A DNA stretch of 64,000 nt. It comes from Myxococcales bacterium. GTDB taxonomy: Bacteria; Myxococcota_A; Bradymonadia; UBA7976; UBA1532. Within the stretch, counting starts at the first letter, position 1. The number at the start of each line of letters is the position of its first letter. The notes under the pieces are model-generated. The model made no database searches, was not told the DNA's origin, and saw nothing but the letters and a program-made list of their open reading frames with translations. Location: positions 1 through 64,000 of the forward strand of contig JACKDP010000003.1 of assembly GCA_020633435.1 (NCBI GenBank), given 5' to 3'. Position numbers and translations under genes: made by a program. Of this stretch, positions 51,284 to 59,920 are shown in pieces.

Positions 51284-54200
51284 TCAAGCCAGGGGGTTGG
51301 GGCCGCCGGGGCGGCTCGGGCGCTCGGCCAGGGGCGGCAGCAGGATGGTGGCCTCGACCGGCAGGGCGGCGCCCACCTCGCGCACGACCTCGCGGGCCTG
51401 CTCCGCCAGGCTCTCGTCGTCGCGGCCCTGGTGCTCCCGGGCGGCGTGGATGACGGCGTACTGGATGGCGAGGACGCGGGGATCCTCTGGGCGCGTCTCG
51501 GCGTCGGCCAGCCCGTTGGCCAGCAGCACCTCGGCCCGGCCGGCCTGGAAGCGCAGCAGCGCCTCGATGGCCTCCAGGGTGCGCAGCCAGTCCTCTGGGC
51601 GGGGCAGGGTGCGGGCCAGCGCGAGGCGCGCGCGCAGCAGCCGCTCCACGAGCTGGGGATCCTCGTTGCCGCCGCCGCGCCAGCGCTCGAGGCCGGCGAC
51701 GGCGCACAGCCGCGTGTACAGCAAGGCGAAGTCGCGCGAGTGCTCCCGCAGGACGAGGAAGCGCCGGAAGCGCTCGTCGCTCTTGAGGGCCCGCAGGCCG
51801 GCCTCGGCCTCGGCCAGGCGGCGGCCGTAGAGGAGCTGGCGCACCCGCGTGAGGGCCCCGTAGACGTGGGGGGCCGTCACCTGCCCGCCCGGCCGGTTGC
51901 GGGCGGCCTCGGTGAGCAGGCGCCCGGCGGCGTTGCGCTCCCCCGCCTCCAGGTGGATGTGGGCCTGCAGCGTGCACGCCCGGCCCCGCAGCCCCGTGAG
52001 CCCCCGGGCCCGCGCCGCCATGAGGAGCTCGCGCCCCGCGGCCCGCGCCCGGGCGATGTCGCCGTGCTCCAGGGCCAGCAGCGCCTCGCCCATGGTCAGC
52101 CGCAGCGTCATGGGATCGGTGGTCGGCAGATCCCGCGCCAGCTCCCACGCCCGGGCCATCACCGCCTCGGCGGCGCGCCCCGCCCCCTCGGCCCGGCAGA
52201 CGACCGCCTGGGCGTGCGCCTGGGCGATGCGATCGAGCACGGTGGGCCCGGGGATGGCCGAGTCCACCAGCTCCCGCGCCTCGGCGATGGCCTGGGGATC
52301 GTGGCGGCCGGCCAGGATGCGCGCCCGCACGAGCCGCACCTCGGGGTTCTCGATGCCCTGGACGAGGGCCTCGGCCAGGAAGGGATCGAGGCCGACCAGC
52401 AGCGTCGCGAGGCGCACGCGGGCGCCGTCGGGCAGGTGGGCGGCCTCCCGGGCGAGGGCCTCGTCCACGCGCCCGCCCACCAGGGCCAGCTCGAGCCGCC
52501 GCGCCGTCCAGCGCAGCCCCTCGTCGGGCACCTCCTCCGCCAGCCGCCCCAGCACCTCGGCCGCCGCCAGGGCCCGCCCCGCCTGCGTCAAGCAGTCGGC
52601 CTGCTGCAGGTACAGGTTCACCCGGTCGACGCGCGGATCGGTGCTGTCGAGGGCCAGCGCGAAGAGCTCGGCCGCCCGCACATGCTCCCCGGCCTGCTGG
52701 GCCTCCGCCGCCGCCATCGCGGCGTAGCGCGGGGCCTTCTCGGCCTCCCCCGCCGCCGTCCAGTGGTGGCGCAGATCCGCCGCCGTGCCGCCCGTCGTCT
52801 GCCAGGCCTTGGCCAGCAGCACGTGCATCTGGCGCGTCAGCTCGGCCTCCAGCGCCCCGCGGGCCACCTGCATCAGCCGCCGGTGGACGGGCACGGCGTC
52901 CATGGAGCCATCGGTGCTGCTCTCGACGCGCACCAGCCCGGCCACGATGAGGGCCTGCAGCGCGTCGTGCACGCCGTTGGCGTCGAGGCCGCAGGCCCGC
53001 TCCAGCACCCGGCCCGGCACCGGCCCGCGGCACAGGCAGACCGCCGCCAGCGCGCGCTGGGCCCCGTCGGGCAGGGCCGCCATCTTCCGCGTGACCATCT
53101 CGTCGAAGGTCGGCGGCGCCCCCTTGGGGTTCTGCCGGATCTCGGCCACCAGCGACTGCACGAAGAGGGGCACGCCGTCGGCCTGCCGCTGGACGTGATC
53201 CGCCAGCCAGGCCGGCGACTTGCCCAGGTGCAGCTCCAGGAACTGCATCGTCTCTTCCGGGGTGAACGGCTCCAGGACGATGCGCTCGGTGCCCGGGTGG
53301 GCGGTGAGCAGATCGATGAAGGCCGCCAGCCGGCTGTTGGGGGAGACGGCGTCCGGGCGCAGCGTGATGACGAAGAGGCACGGGGGCAGGCCGCCGCCCC
53401 GCTGCAGCACCTCGATGACGTCGAGGGTGGCGGGATCGGCCAGGTGCAGATGCTCCAACACCACGATCAGCAAGCGCTTTTCGGCCACCTCCCGCAGCAG
53501 CGTCTGCAGGCCCAGCCCCGGGCTCACGGAGCCGTCGGCCATGCCATGCATATGGGGCGGCAGCAGCTCGCCGAGGAAGGTGAAGCCGTCGATGAGGGCG
53601 GCCCGCTCGGCCTCGGGCAGGTGCCGCATGATGCGGGCGCACTGCTTGCGGTAGGCCTCGGCGAGCCGCTCCACCATCGTGTCGAGCCCGCGCAGGGCCA
53701 CGTGATCGCGGTGCAGGCAGGTGCCGGTGAAGCTGGAGGCGCCGAAGAGGCGGGCCTCCTGGGCGAACGTCTCGACCAGGGCCGACTTGCCGGCGCCGCT
53801 CGGCCCCTCGATGAGGGCGATGCGGCCGCGGCCGGCGCGCACCGTCTCCAGGGCACGGTGCAGCGCCTTGCGGGCGGCCCGGCGGCCCACGAACTCCACC
53901 TCGGCGTAGTCCGTCTCGAGGGGCGCGTCGAGCATCTCCAGGGCCTCACGGGCCGAGGGGCGCTCTTCGGGGGCCTTGGACAGCAGCTCCATGCAGACGA
54001 CGGCCAGGTCGGCCGGCACCCCGGGCACCCGCTGCACCAGCGAGGGCGGGGCCTGCGTGCGGTGCGCCTGGGCCACGTCGGCCGAGTCCCCCTCGAAGGG
54101 GGGCGTGCCCGCCAGCAGCTCGTAGAGCACGACGCCGACGGCGTACACGTCGGTCGCGGCCGTCACCGACGAGCCCAGGGACTGCTCGGGCGAGAAGTAC

Positions 54201-54763
54201 GTGGAGGTGCCGAACACCTGGGACAGGCTCTGCCCCTCCCCGCCCGGCAGGAGCTCCTTCACGATGCCGAAGTCGACCAGCTTCACCTGCCCGCCGCGGT
54301 CCACCAGCACGTTGCTCGGCTTGATGTCGCGGTGGATGCAGCCGTGCTCGTGCAGGTAGGCGAGGGCCTGGAGGAGCTGCACGATGGTCTGGCGCACCCG
54401 CTGGGCCCGGTCGGGGCGGCAGAGCACCCGGGGGTCGGTCACGAGGCGGTTGTGGCCGTTCACGTAGAGATACAGGTCGACGCCGTCGATGATCTCCATC
54501 GTGTAGAAGTACTGGTCGCCCTCGTGGTGCAGGTCGTAGAGGGCCACCAGGTTGGGGTGGCTCAGGCCCGCCACCGCCCGGAACTCGCGCTTGAAGTAGT
54601 GCAGCGCCCGCGGATAGGTGAACTTCAGCACCTTCAGCGCCACCTCGCGACGATTCACCGGATCGTAGACCCGGTAGACCTCGCCCATGCCGCCGCCCCC
54701 GATGCGGCCCCGGACCTCGTAGCGGCCCAGGCGTTCGGGGATGTCGCGGGTGCGCTCCTCCAT
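51284..54763 (-). CDS. Ser/Thr protein kinase fused to a STAND-type ATPase and TPR repeats
   Basis: A 1159-residue signalling protein. An N-terminal Hanks-type kinase (residues 14-275) has GGGGMGEVY, Lys44 (VALKVLK), HRDIKPSNVLV (Asp146) and DFG (164-166), so it should be active. A 40-residue joint leads to an AAA/STAND ATPase with Walker A GPSGAGKS (320-327) and a Walker B-like LLIVVLEHLHLAD. A winged-helix-like part and a long TPR-like helical array reach the C-terminus. No membrane segment is seen, so it is cytoplasmic. The architecture matches large regulatory kinases of myxobacteria. I chose ATG 54763 (after GAGAGAGAG) over an in-frame ATG at 54934, because the extra residues look non-coding and would overlap the divergent gene. 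Confidence 0.87.
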   Translation of the reverse strand: MEERTRDIPERLGRYEVRGRIGGGGMGEVYRVYDPVNRREVALKVLKFTYPRALHYFKREFRAVAGLSHPNLVALYDLHHEGDQYFYTMEIIDGVDLYLYVNGHNRLVTDPRVLCRPDRAQRVRQTIVQLLQALAYLHEHGCIHRDIKPSNVLVDRGGQVKLVDFGIVKELLPGGEGQSLSQVFGTSTYFSPEQSLGSSVTAATDVYAVGVVLYELLAGTPPFEGDSADVAQAHRTQAPPSLVQRVPGVPADLAVVCMELLSKAPEERPSAREALEMLDAPLETDYAEVEFVGRRAARKALHRALETVRAGRGRIALIEGPSGAGKSALVETFAQEARLFGASSFTGTCLHRDHVALRGLDTMVERLAEAYRKQCARIMRHLPEAERAALIDGFTFLGELLPPHMHGMADGSVSPGLGLQTLLREVAEKRLLIVVLEHLHLADPATLDVIEVLQRGGGLPPCLFVITLRPDAVSPNSRLAAFIDLLTAHPGTERIVLEPFTPEETMQFLELHLGKSPAWLADHVQRQADGVPLFVQSLVAEIRQNPKGAPPTFDEMVTRKMAALPDGAQRALAAVCLCRGPVPGRVLERACGLDANGVHDALQALIVAGLVRVESSTDGSMDAVPVHRRLMQVARGALEAELTRQMHVLLAKAWQTTGGTAADLRHHWTAAGEAEKAPRYAAMAAAEAQQAGEHVRAAELFALALDSTDPRVDRVNLYLQQADCLTQAGRALAAAEVLGRLAEEVPDEGLRWTARRLELALVGGRVDEALAREAAHLPDGARVRLATLLVGLDPFLAEALVQGIENPEVRLVRARILAGRHDPQAIAEARELVDSAIPGPTVLDRIAQAHAQAVVCRAEGAGRAAEAVMARAWELARDLPTTDPMTLRLTMGEALLALEHGDIARARAAGRELLMAARARGLTGLRGRACTLQAHIHLEAGERNAAGRLLTEAARNRPGGQVTAPHVYGALTRVRQLLYGRRLAEAEAGLRALKSDERFRRFLVLREHSRDFALLYTRLCAVAGLERWRGGGNEDPQLVERLLRARLALARTLPRPEDWLRTLEAIEALLRFQAGRAEVLLANGLADAETRPEDPRVLAIQYAVIHAAREHQGRDDESLAEQAREVVREVGAALPVEATILLPPLAERPSRPGGPNPLA

Positions 54764-54932
54764 CTCGCGCTCTCTCTCGATGACCTGCAACAGATAGCAC
54801 GCCCTCGGCCCGAGCCGAAGGGGGGCGATGGGGTACCCCGAAGCGACGGGCCCTGTCCATCCTGATCGCGCAGGGGGGTTCGTGGCCGGGGTGAACCGTG
54901 GCACGATGCGCCCGTTCACCGCGCGAGGGGTC

Positions 54933-55772
54933 ATGAGCCGGCTGGATCAGTTCGAGAGCGTCTTCCGCGCCGCCGCCAAGCCCGTGTACCGCCACGAGGT
55001 CCGCGTCTTCTCCCATGTGCTCGTGGTCACCGACCTGCCCCCGGACGAGGCCGCGGCCTGGGGGGCGCGGGTGCAGACCTTCCTGAGTGGAATCGAGGGG
55101 ATACGCTACACCGTGGTGGACGCCTCGCGGGCCCCGACGGTGGGCGACCTGCTGGCCCTCATCGACGCCGAGCGGCCCGACCTCGTCTGCACCTACCGCA
55201 ACCTGCACTCGAGCGGCTGGCGCTGGCCCTACACCCTCGGCGACCACGTGGTGGTGCTGACGCAGGTGACGGCGGTGCCGGTGCTGCTGCTGCCGCGGCC
55301 CGAGGGCGAGGGGCGCTTCGAGACGAGCGGCACCGACCGCGTGATGGCCATGACGGACCACCTGGCCGGCGACGCGGGGCTGGTGCAGGCCGCCGCCTCC
55401 CTCGTCAGCGCCGGGGGCACCCTCTTCCTGACCCACGTCGAGGACGAGGCCGTCTTCGAGCGGTACATGGGCCTCATCGGCAAGCTGCCCGACGTGGACA
55501 CCGAGACCGCGCGGGCCGGCCTGCGCGCCCGGATGCTGCGCGAGCCCGCCGACTACATCGACTCGGTGCGCGCGGCCCTCGAGGGCCGGCCGCTGACGGT
55601 GGAGGCCGAGGTCACCATGGGCCACCACCTGTCGGTGTACCGCCAGCTCATCGCCCGGCACGCCATCGACCTGCTCGTCTTGAACACCAAGGACGCCGAC
55701 CAGCTCGCCATGCACGGGCTGGCCTACCCCCTGGCCGTCGAGCTGCGCGACGTGCCCATGCTGCTGCTGTAG
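54933..55772 (+). CDS. UspA-like two-domain protein
   Basis: A 279-residue protein with two alpha/beta halves. The first has VFSHVLVVTDLPPDEAAAWGARV and PVLLLPRPEG, the second DRVMAMTDHLAGDAGLVQAAASL and the closing IDLLVLNTKDADQLAMHGLAYPLAVELRDVPMLLL. This last piece matches the end of universal stress protein domains (D-L-V-x-G/N ... P-V-L-x-V). The classical G2xG9xGS ATP loop is not conserved, so ATP binding is doubtful. It is divergent from the kinase gene with about 170 bp between the starts and is followed 21 bp later by a secreted protein gene. A role in stress response is inference. Confidence 0.6.
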   Translation: MSRLDQFESVFRAAAKPVYRHEVRVFSHVLVVTDLPPDEAAAWGARVQTFLSGIEGIRYTVVDASRAPTVGDLLALIDAERPDLVCTYRNLHSSGWRWPYTLGDHVVVLTQVTAVPVLLLPRPEGEGRFETSGTDRVMAMTDHLAGDAGLVQAAASLVSAGGTLFLTHVEDEAVFERYMGLIGKLPDVDTETARAGLRARMLREPADYIDSVRAALEGRPLTVEAEVTMGHHLSVYRQLIARHAIDLLVLNTKDADQLAMHGLAYPLAVELRDVPMLLL

Positions 55773-55793
55773 GCGGCCCCCAAGGAGATCCCG

Positions 55794-56315
55794 ATGCGCT
55801 GGCTCGCCTTGCTGCTCCTCGTCCCCGCGCCCTGCCTGGCCGCGCGGCCCCTGTCGGTCAACACGTACGCGGCCGCCGGCGCTGGCTACCCCGAGCTCGT
55901 CCGCGCCGAGGCCGGCATGTTCCTGAGCCGCCGGTTCAGCGTGGAGCTGGTCACCGGCCTGCCGACGCCGGAGCTGGTGACCGACTTCCCCACGCTGCCC
56001 GCCCTCTCCGACCTCAACATCATGGTGGGGGGCTCGTTCACCGGCTGGTTCGTCGGCTATTGCGACGGCATGCGCCCGCCGGTCAACAGCATGCTGGTGT
56101 CGGTGGGGGCCCGCCTCAACGTGGCCGCGCCCCTGGCCCTGGAGGCCGACGGCGTGCAGCTCGGCCCCACCGCCGAGATCATGATGGGCTACGGGCTGAT
56201 GACGGCCGACGACCTCTTCGTGGTGCGCGCCCAGGTCGGCGTCATGATGTACGCCGACAACGGCTTCGGCATCGGCCCCAACATCGTCGCCACCGTGGGC
56301 AAGGCCTTCAAGTAG
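55794..56315 (+). CDS. Small exported protein, beta-barrel-like
   Basis: A 173-residue protein with a clear signal peptide (MRWLALLLLVPAPCLAA). The mature part shows alternating hydrophobic strands (RRFSVELVTGLP, NIMVGGSFTGWFVGY, SMLVSVGARLNVAAP, LFVVRAQVGVMMYAD, NIVATVGKAFK), as in small outer-membrane barrels. It ends in Lys rather than the usual aromatic. AAGGAGA precedes the ATG. It is probably co-transcribed with the UspA-like gene and its end overlaps the convergent ATP-grasp gene by 8 bp. No family is recognised. Confidence 0.7.
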   Translation: MRWLALLLLVPAPCLAARPLSVNTYAAAGAGYPELVRAEAGMFLSRRFSVELVTGLPTPELVTDFPTLPALSDLNIMVGGSFTGWFVGYCDGMRPPVNSMLVSVGARLNVAAPLALEADGVQLGPTAEIMMGYGLMTADDLFVVRAQVGVMMYADNGFGIGPNIVATVGKAFK

Positions 56316-57291
56316 GGGCCAGCCGCCGCTCCATGGCCGCCACGACGGGGGCGATGAAGTCGACCCCGGCGAACCCGTTGGCGTCGCCCATCCCGCCCGG
56401 GCTGAAGACGTTGAGCTCCACGATGCGATCTCCGATCAGGTCCATGCCCACGAGGAAGAGGCCGTCGGCGCGCAGGCGCGGGCCGATGGCGGCGGTGATG
56501 CGGGCCATCGTCGGCGTCAGCCCCCCGGCCTCGGCGTGCCCGCCCTGGAAGACGTTGCTGCGGAACTCGCCCTGACCCGGCACCCGCCGGACGGCCGCCG
56601 CCTGCCCGTCCACCATCAGGATGTCGCCCTCCACCAGGATGACCCGCGTGTCGCCATCCACCGCCTCGGGCACGAAGTCCTGGGCCATGGCGAAGGCGTC
56701 GCGGCAGAGCACATCGACGATCTGCCCCAGGTTCTCGCTGCCGCGCTGCACCTTGAAGACGTCCTGGCCGCGGGAGCCGACGAGGGGCTTGAGGACCACC
56801 GGGCCCGGGGCCGCCTCGATGAACGCCCGCAGGGCGCGCTTGTCGGCCGTCACCAGCGTGCGCGGGTGCACCTCCCGCGGCAGGCACGACAGGTAGAGCT
56901 TGCTGCGGGCGCGGGCCAGGCCGTCGGGATCGTTGAGCACCCCCACCCCGGCGTCGCGCACGAGGCGCAGCAGGTCGAGGGCGGTGTGGTGCACCCACGT
57001 CCGGGGATCCCGGCCCGGGTTGGTGCGCACCAGGACGCCGGCCTCCTCGAAGAGATCCACCGACGTCGGGGGCGAGGCGAGCAGCGTGGCGAGGGCCTCG
57101 GCCGGGCTCGGCGCGGGCGCCGTCAGCCGCGCGGCCCGCAGCCGAACGCGATCATCCGGGGAGAGCTCCAGGTCCGCGACGCCCCCCACGGCCACCTCAT
57201 GGCCCCGGTCCAGCATCGCGCAGACCAGCAGCCACGTTGTCTGGTCGGCCTTCACGCCGGCGAGTTCGTTGACGAGGACGGTCAGCCGCAT
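56308..57291 (-). CDS. ATP-grasp ligase, glutathione synthetase (GshB)-like
   Basis: A 327-residue protein with GshB-type layout. The N-terminal domain starts MRLTVLVNELAGVKADQTTWLLVCAMLDRGHEV. The ATP-grasp core has PVVLKPLVGSRGQDVFKV, FAMAQDFVPEAVDGDTRVILVEGD, then EFRSNVFQGGHAEAGGLTP and the metal-binding GMDLIGDRIVELNVFSPGGM. True GshB joins gamma-glutamylcysteine and glycine, but no gshA is nearby and the neighbours suggest another amide product. An in-frame TTG at 57300 is less likely than this ATG. It lies 30 bp downstream of the aspartoacylase-like gene, so they share an operon. Confidence 0.82.
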   Translation of the reverse strand: MRLTVLVNELAGVKADQTTWLLVCAMLDRGHEVAVGGVADLELSPDDRVRLRAARLTAPAPSPAEALATLLASPPTSVDLFEEAGVLVRTNPGRDPRTWVHHTALDLLRLVRDAGVGVLNDPDGLARARSKLYLSCLPREVHPRTLVTADKRALRAFIEAAPGPVVLKPLVGSRGQDVFKVQRGSENLGQIVDVLCRDAFAMAQDFVPEAVDGDTRVILVEGDILMVDGQAAAVRRVPGQGEFRSNVFQGGHAEAGGLTPTMARITAAIGPRLRADGLFLVGMDLIGDRIVELNVFSPGGMGDANGFAGVDFIAPVVAAMERRLAPT

Positions 57292-57321
57292 GGCCCGCAA
57301 CCCCCCGAAAGGAAAGACACT

Positions 57322-58365
57322 CTACCCGATGCTCGCCGACGGATCCTGGCTGGCCCGCAGCCGGATGACGGCCGGGTGGTTCTCCTGGATGCGCCCCAGG
57401 TGCAGGATGCGCCCGCCCGTGGTCGCCACCGGATCCACGCTCTTGCCGATGACCACGCCGCCCTCGGGGGCGCGGTACTCCCGCTCCACCTCGCCGAAGA
57501 TGTTGGTCAGGCGGGCGACGACCTCGTCCTGCTCCACGCGGTCGGCCACCTCCGGGAAGACCTCCAGCAGCCCGCCGTGGTCGGTGTACAGCCAGCGCGA
57601 GGTGGAGCAGACGACCGGCTCGGGCACGTCCACCGGCCGGCGCTTCGGCATCATGCCCAGGTCGGACAGGACCGCCCGGATGCCCCCGAGGGCGCGCTTG
57701 ATGTAGACCGTCTGGAAGCGCTGCGGATCCCCGATCTCCAGCGTCACGGCGGGGATGCCCAGGCTGGCGGCGGTGCCGCGCAGGGAGCCGTCGACGGGGG
57801 AGTGGTCGAGGATGATCTGGGGCCGCTGCAGCAGCGCCATGCGCGCCGCCGTGTCGTCGGACAGGTTCGCGCGCACGTAGAACGAGTTGGCCCGCCCGAA
57901 GCTGGCCGTGTGCAGGTCGAACAGGTAGTTGAAGTGCCGGACGATGCGGTCGAGGAAGCGCGCCGCGTACACCTGGGCGGCGTTGCCCTGATCGTTGCCC
58001 GGGAACAGGTGGTTGAGGTCGAAGCGCGGCTCCAGGAGCCGCTGCCGGGACAGGTAGCCCGGCAGGTTCACCACCACCACCCCCACCAGGGTGCCCCGGA
58101 GCTGCTGCGGATCGACGCGGTCGAACAGGCGGTGCAGGACCGGGATGCCGTTGAGCTCGTTGCCGTGCAGCGCCGCCGTCAGGCCCACCACGGGGCCGGG
58201 GCGCACGCCCCGCAGGACGAGGACGGGCAGGGCCACGGGGCGCCCCAGCGCGTCGTGCACCAGGTGCACCAGCAGGCGGCTGCGCTGCCCGATGGGCAGG
58301 CTCTCGACGTCCAGGCGCTCGACCCGGTGGGTCCGCAGGAAGATGTTCGAGCCAGGGATCTCCAC
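57322..58365 (-). CDS. Succinylglutamate desuccinylase/aspartoacylase family hydrolase
   Basis: A 347-residue zinc amidohydrolase of the M14/AstE-AspA fold. Zinc ligands are His67 and Glu70 (LHGNELNG) and His152 (DLHTASFG). RFDLNHLFPG is the family DxNxxFPG box. A late Glu (AVTLEIGDPQ) fits the catalytic position. The family hydrolyses N-acyl or N-amide bonds of small amino-acid derivatives. The GTG start at 58365 has GGAG six bases upstream. It is divergent from another ATP-grasp-like gene across 93 bp, and the GshB-like ligase follows. Confidence 0.85.
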   Translation of the reverse strand: MEIPGSNIFLRTHRVERLDVESLPIGQRSRLLVHLVHDALGRPVALPVLVLRGVRPGPVVGLTAALHGNELNGIPVLHRLFDRVDPQQLRGTLVGVVVVNLPGYLSRQRLLEPRFDLNHLFPGNDQGNAAQVYAARFLDRIVRHFNYLFDLHTASFGRANSFYVRANLSDDTAARMALLQRPQIILDHSPVDGSLRGTAASLGIPAVTLEIGDPQRFQTVYIKRALGGIRAVLSDLGMMPKRRPVDVPEPVVCSTSRWLYTDHGGLLEVFPEVADRVEQDEVVARLTNIFGEVEREYRAPEGGVVIGKSVDPVATTGGRILHLGRIQENHPAVIRLRASQDPSASIG

Positions 58366-58458
58366 GGCGTTCTCCGAGGTGGGGGCCGGGGTGCCGGCGG
58401 TTGTCGCGCGCCAGCGGGCTTGATACACCACAACGCCCAGGCAGGCGAGGACACCTGA

Positions 58459-59898
58459 ATGCACGACGCCCCGGCGGTCCGCTGGTTCGCGCCCGGCAGC
58501 TTCGAGCCGGAGCACCACTTCTACACCCGCGTCCTCAACGCGCAGATCCACCCGCTCGTGCGCTTCTTCCTCAACCTGGGGAACGACCGCATCGTCGAGC
58601 GGTACTGCCACCTCAAGCCCCGGGTCGACCGGGCCACCCTCGCCGCCCTGCTCAACGAGCAGCCCCGCCACCTGCGCTGGGCCGGCTGCGACCTCATGCA
58701 CGTCACCACCGAGGACGGCCACCGCCAGATGGTGGTGATCGAGACGAACTCCTGCCCGTCGGGGCAGAAGTCCATGCCCCTCTTCGACGATCTGCAGGAG
58801 CAGGGGGGCTACCGCACCCTCGTCGAGAACGCCTTCGTCGGCTCGCTGCTCAAGCGCCGCCTGCCCGACGGCGAGGTGGCGGTCATCTACGACAAGAACG
58901 AGATGGAGGCCACGGGCTACGCCGCCGCGCTGGCCGACGTCCTCGGCAGCCCCGTCCTCTGCGCCCGGTTCCGCCACGACGATCCCGACCCGCCCGTGCG
59001 CTTCGACGACGGCCAGATGATGGTGCGCGACGCCGACCGCTGGATCCCCGTGCGCGCGGCCCTGCGCTACGTCACGCAGCGCCCGTGGGACCGCCTGCCC
59101 ATCCACGCCCGCACGGCCATCCTGAACCCGTCCGTCGTCTGCCTCGCCGGCGGCCGCAACAAGGCCGTCGCCGCCAAGGCCTACGACCTCTTCAACGCCC
59201 GGCACGTCCGCCACGGGCTCGGCATCCGCACCCCGATGACCATCCGGGACGTGGGCCTGTCGGACGTACCGCTCTGGGTGGAGAGCATGGGCGGGCTGGC
59301 GGTGGTGAAGGTGCCGTACAGCAACGCAGGCCAGGGGGTCTACACCCTCACCAACCCCGCGGAGCTCGACGACTTCATGGCCCTGGAGCACCGCTACGAC
59401 CGCTTCATCGTGCAGGGCCTCATCGGCAACGCCGGCTGGAGCAGCACCACGCCCCACGGCCGCTTCTACCACGTGGGCACCGTGCCCAACCGGCACGGCC
59501 AGATCTACGTCTCCGACGTCCGCATGATGGTCTGCGCCAGCCCCGACGGCTTCCGCCCGCTGGCCATCTACGCCCGCCGCGCCCACGACCCCCTCATCGA
59601 GACCCTCGACGCCGGCAAGCGCTCCTGGGACATGCTCGGCACGAACCTGTCGTTCCGCCGGCCCGATGGCTCCTGGGACACCGAGACGAGCCGCCTGATG
59701 CTCATGGACAACCGCGACTTCAACCGCCTGGGCCTGGGCCTCGACGAGCTCATCGAGGCGTACGTCCAGACCGTGATGTCGGTGGTGGCCATCGATCGCA
59801 TGGCCGAGCAGCTCTTCAACAGCCGCGGCCGCTTCCGCATGCGGCTGTTCAAGTCCCTGAACGACGACCCCCGGCTCCTCAGCGAGATCATGCTCTAG
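58459..59898 (+). CDS. ATP-grasp-like protein of unknown specificity
   Basis: A 479-residue protein. Segments such as HRQMVVIETNSCPSGQKSMPLFD and LAVVKVPYSNAGQGVYTLTNPAELDDF look like ATP-grasp lid and core elements, as in glutathionylspermidine synthase or RimK relatives. RFIVQGLIGNAGWSS and GQIYVSDVRMMVCASPDGFRPLAIYARRA would form the metal/ATP site. I cannot place it in a named family. It lies next to an aspartoacylase-like hydrolase and a GshB-like ligase, which supports a joint amide-bond metabolism role. The start has GAGG upstream. Confidence 0.6.
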   Translation: MHDAPAVRWFAPGSFEPEHHFYTRVLNAQIHPLVRFFLNLGNDRIVERYCHLKPRVDRATLAALLNEQPRHLRWAGCDLMHVTTEDGHRQMVVIETNSCPSGQKSMPLFDDLQEQGGYRTLVENAFVGSLLKRRLPDGEVAVIYDKNEMEATGYAAALADVLGSPVLCARFRHDDPDPPVRFDDGQMMVRDADRWIPVRAALRYVTQRPWDRLPIHARTAILNPSVVCLAGGRNKAVAAKAYDLFNARHVRHGLGIRTPMTIRDVGLSDVPLWVESMGGLAVVKVPYSNAGQGVYTLTNPAELDDFMALEHRYDRFIVQGLIGNAGWSSTTPHGRFYHVGTVPNRHGQIYVSDVRMMVCASPDGFRPLAIYARRAHDPLIETLDAGKRSWDMLGTNLSFRRPDGSWDTETSRLMLMDNRDFNRLGLGLDELIEAYVQTVMSVVAIDRMAEQLFNSRGRFRMRLFKSLNDDPRLLSEIML

Positions 59899-59920
59899 CC
59901 GCTAGCCTCCGAGGACGCAG

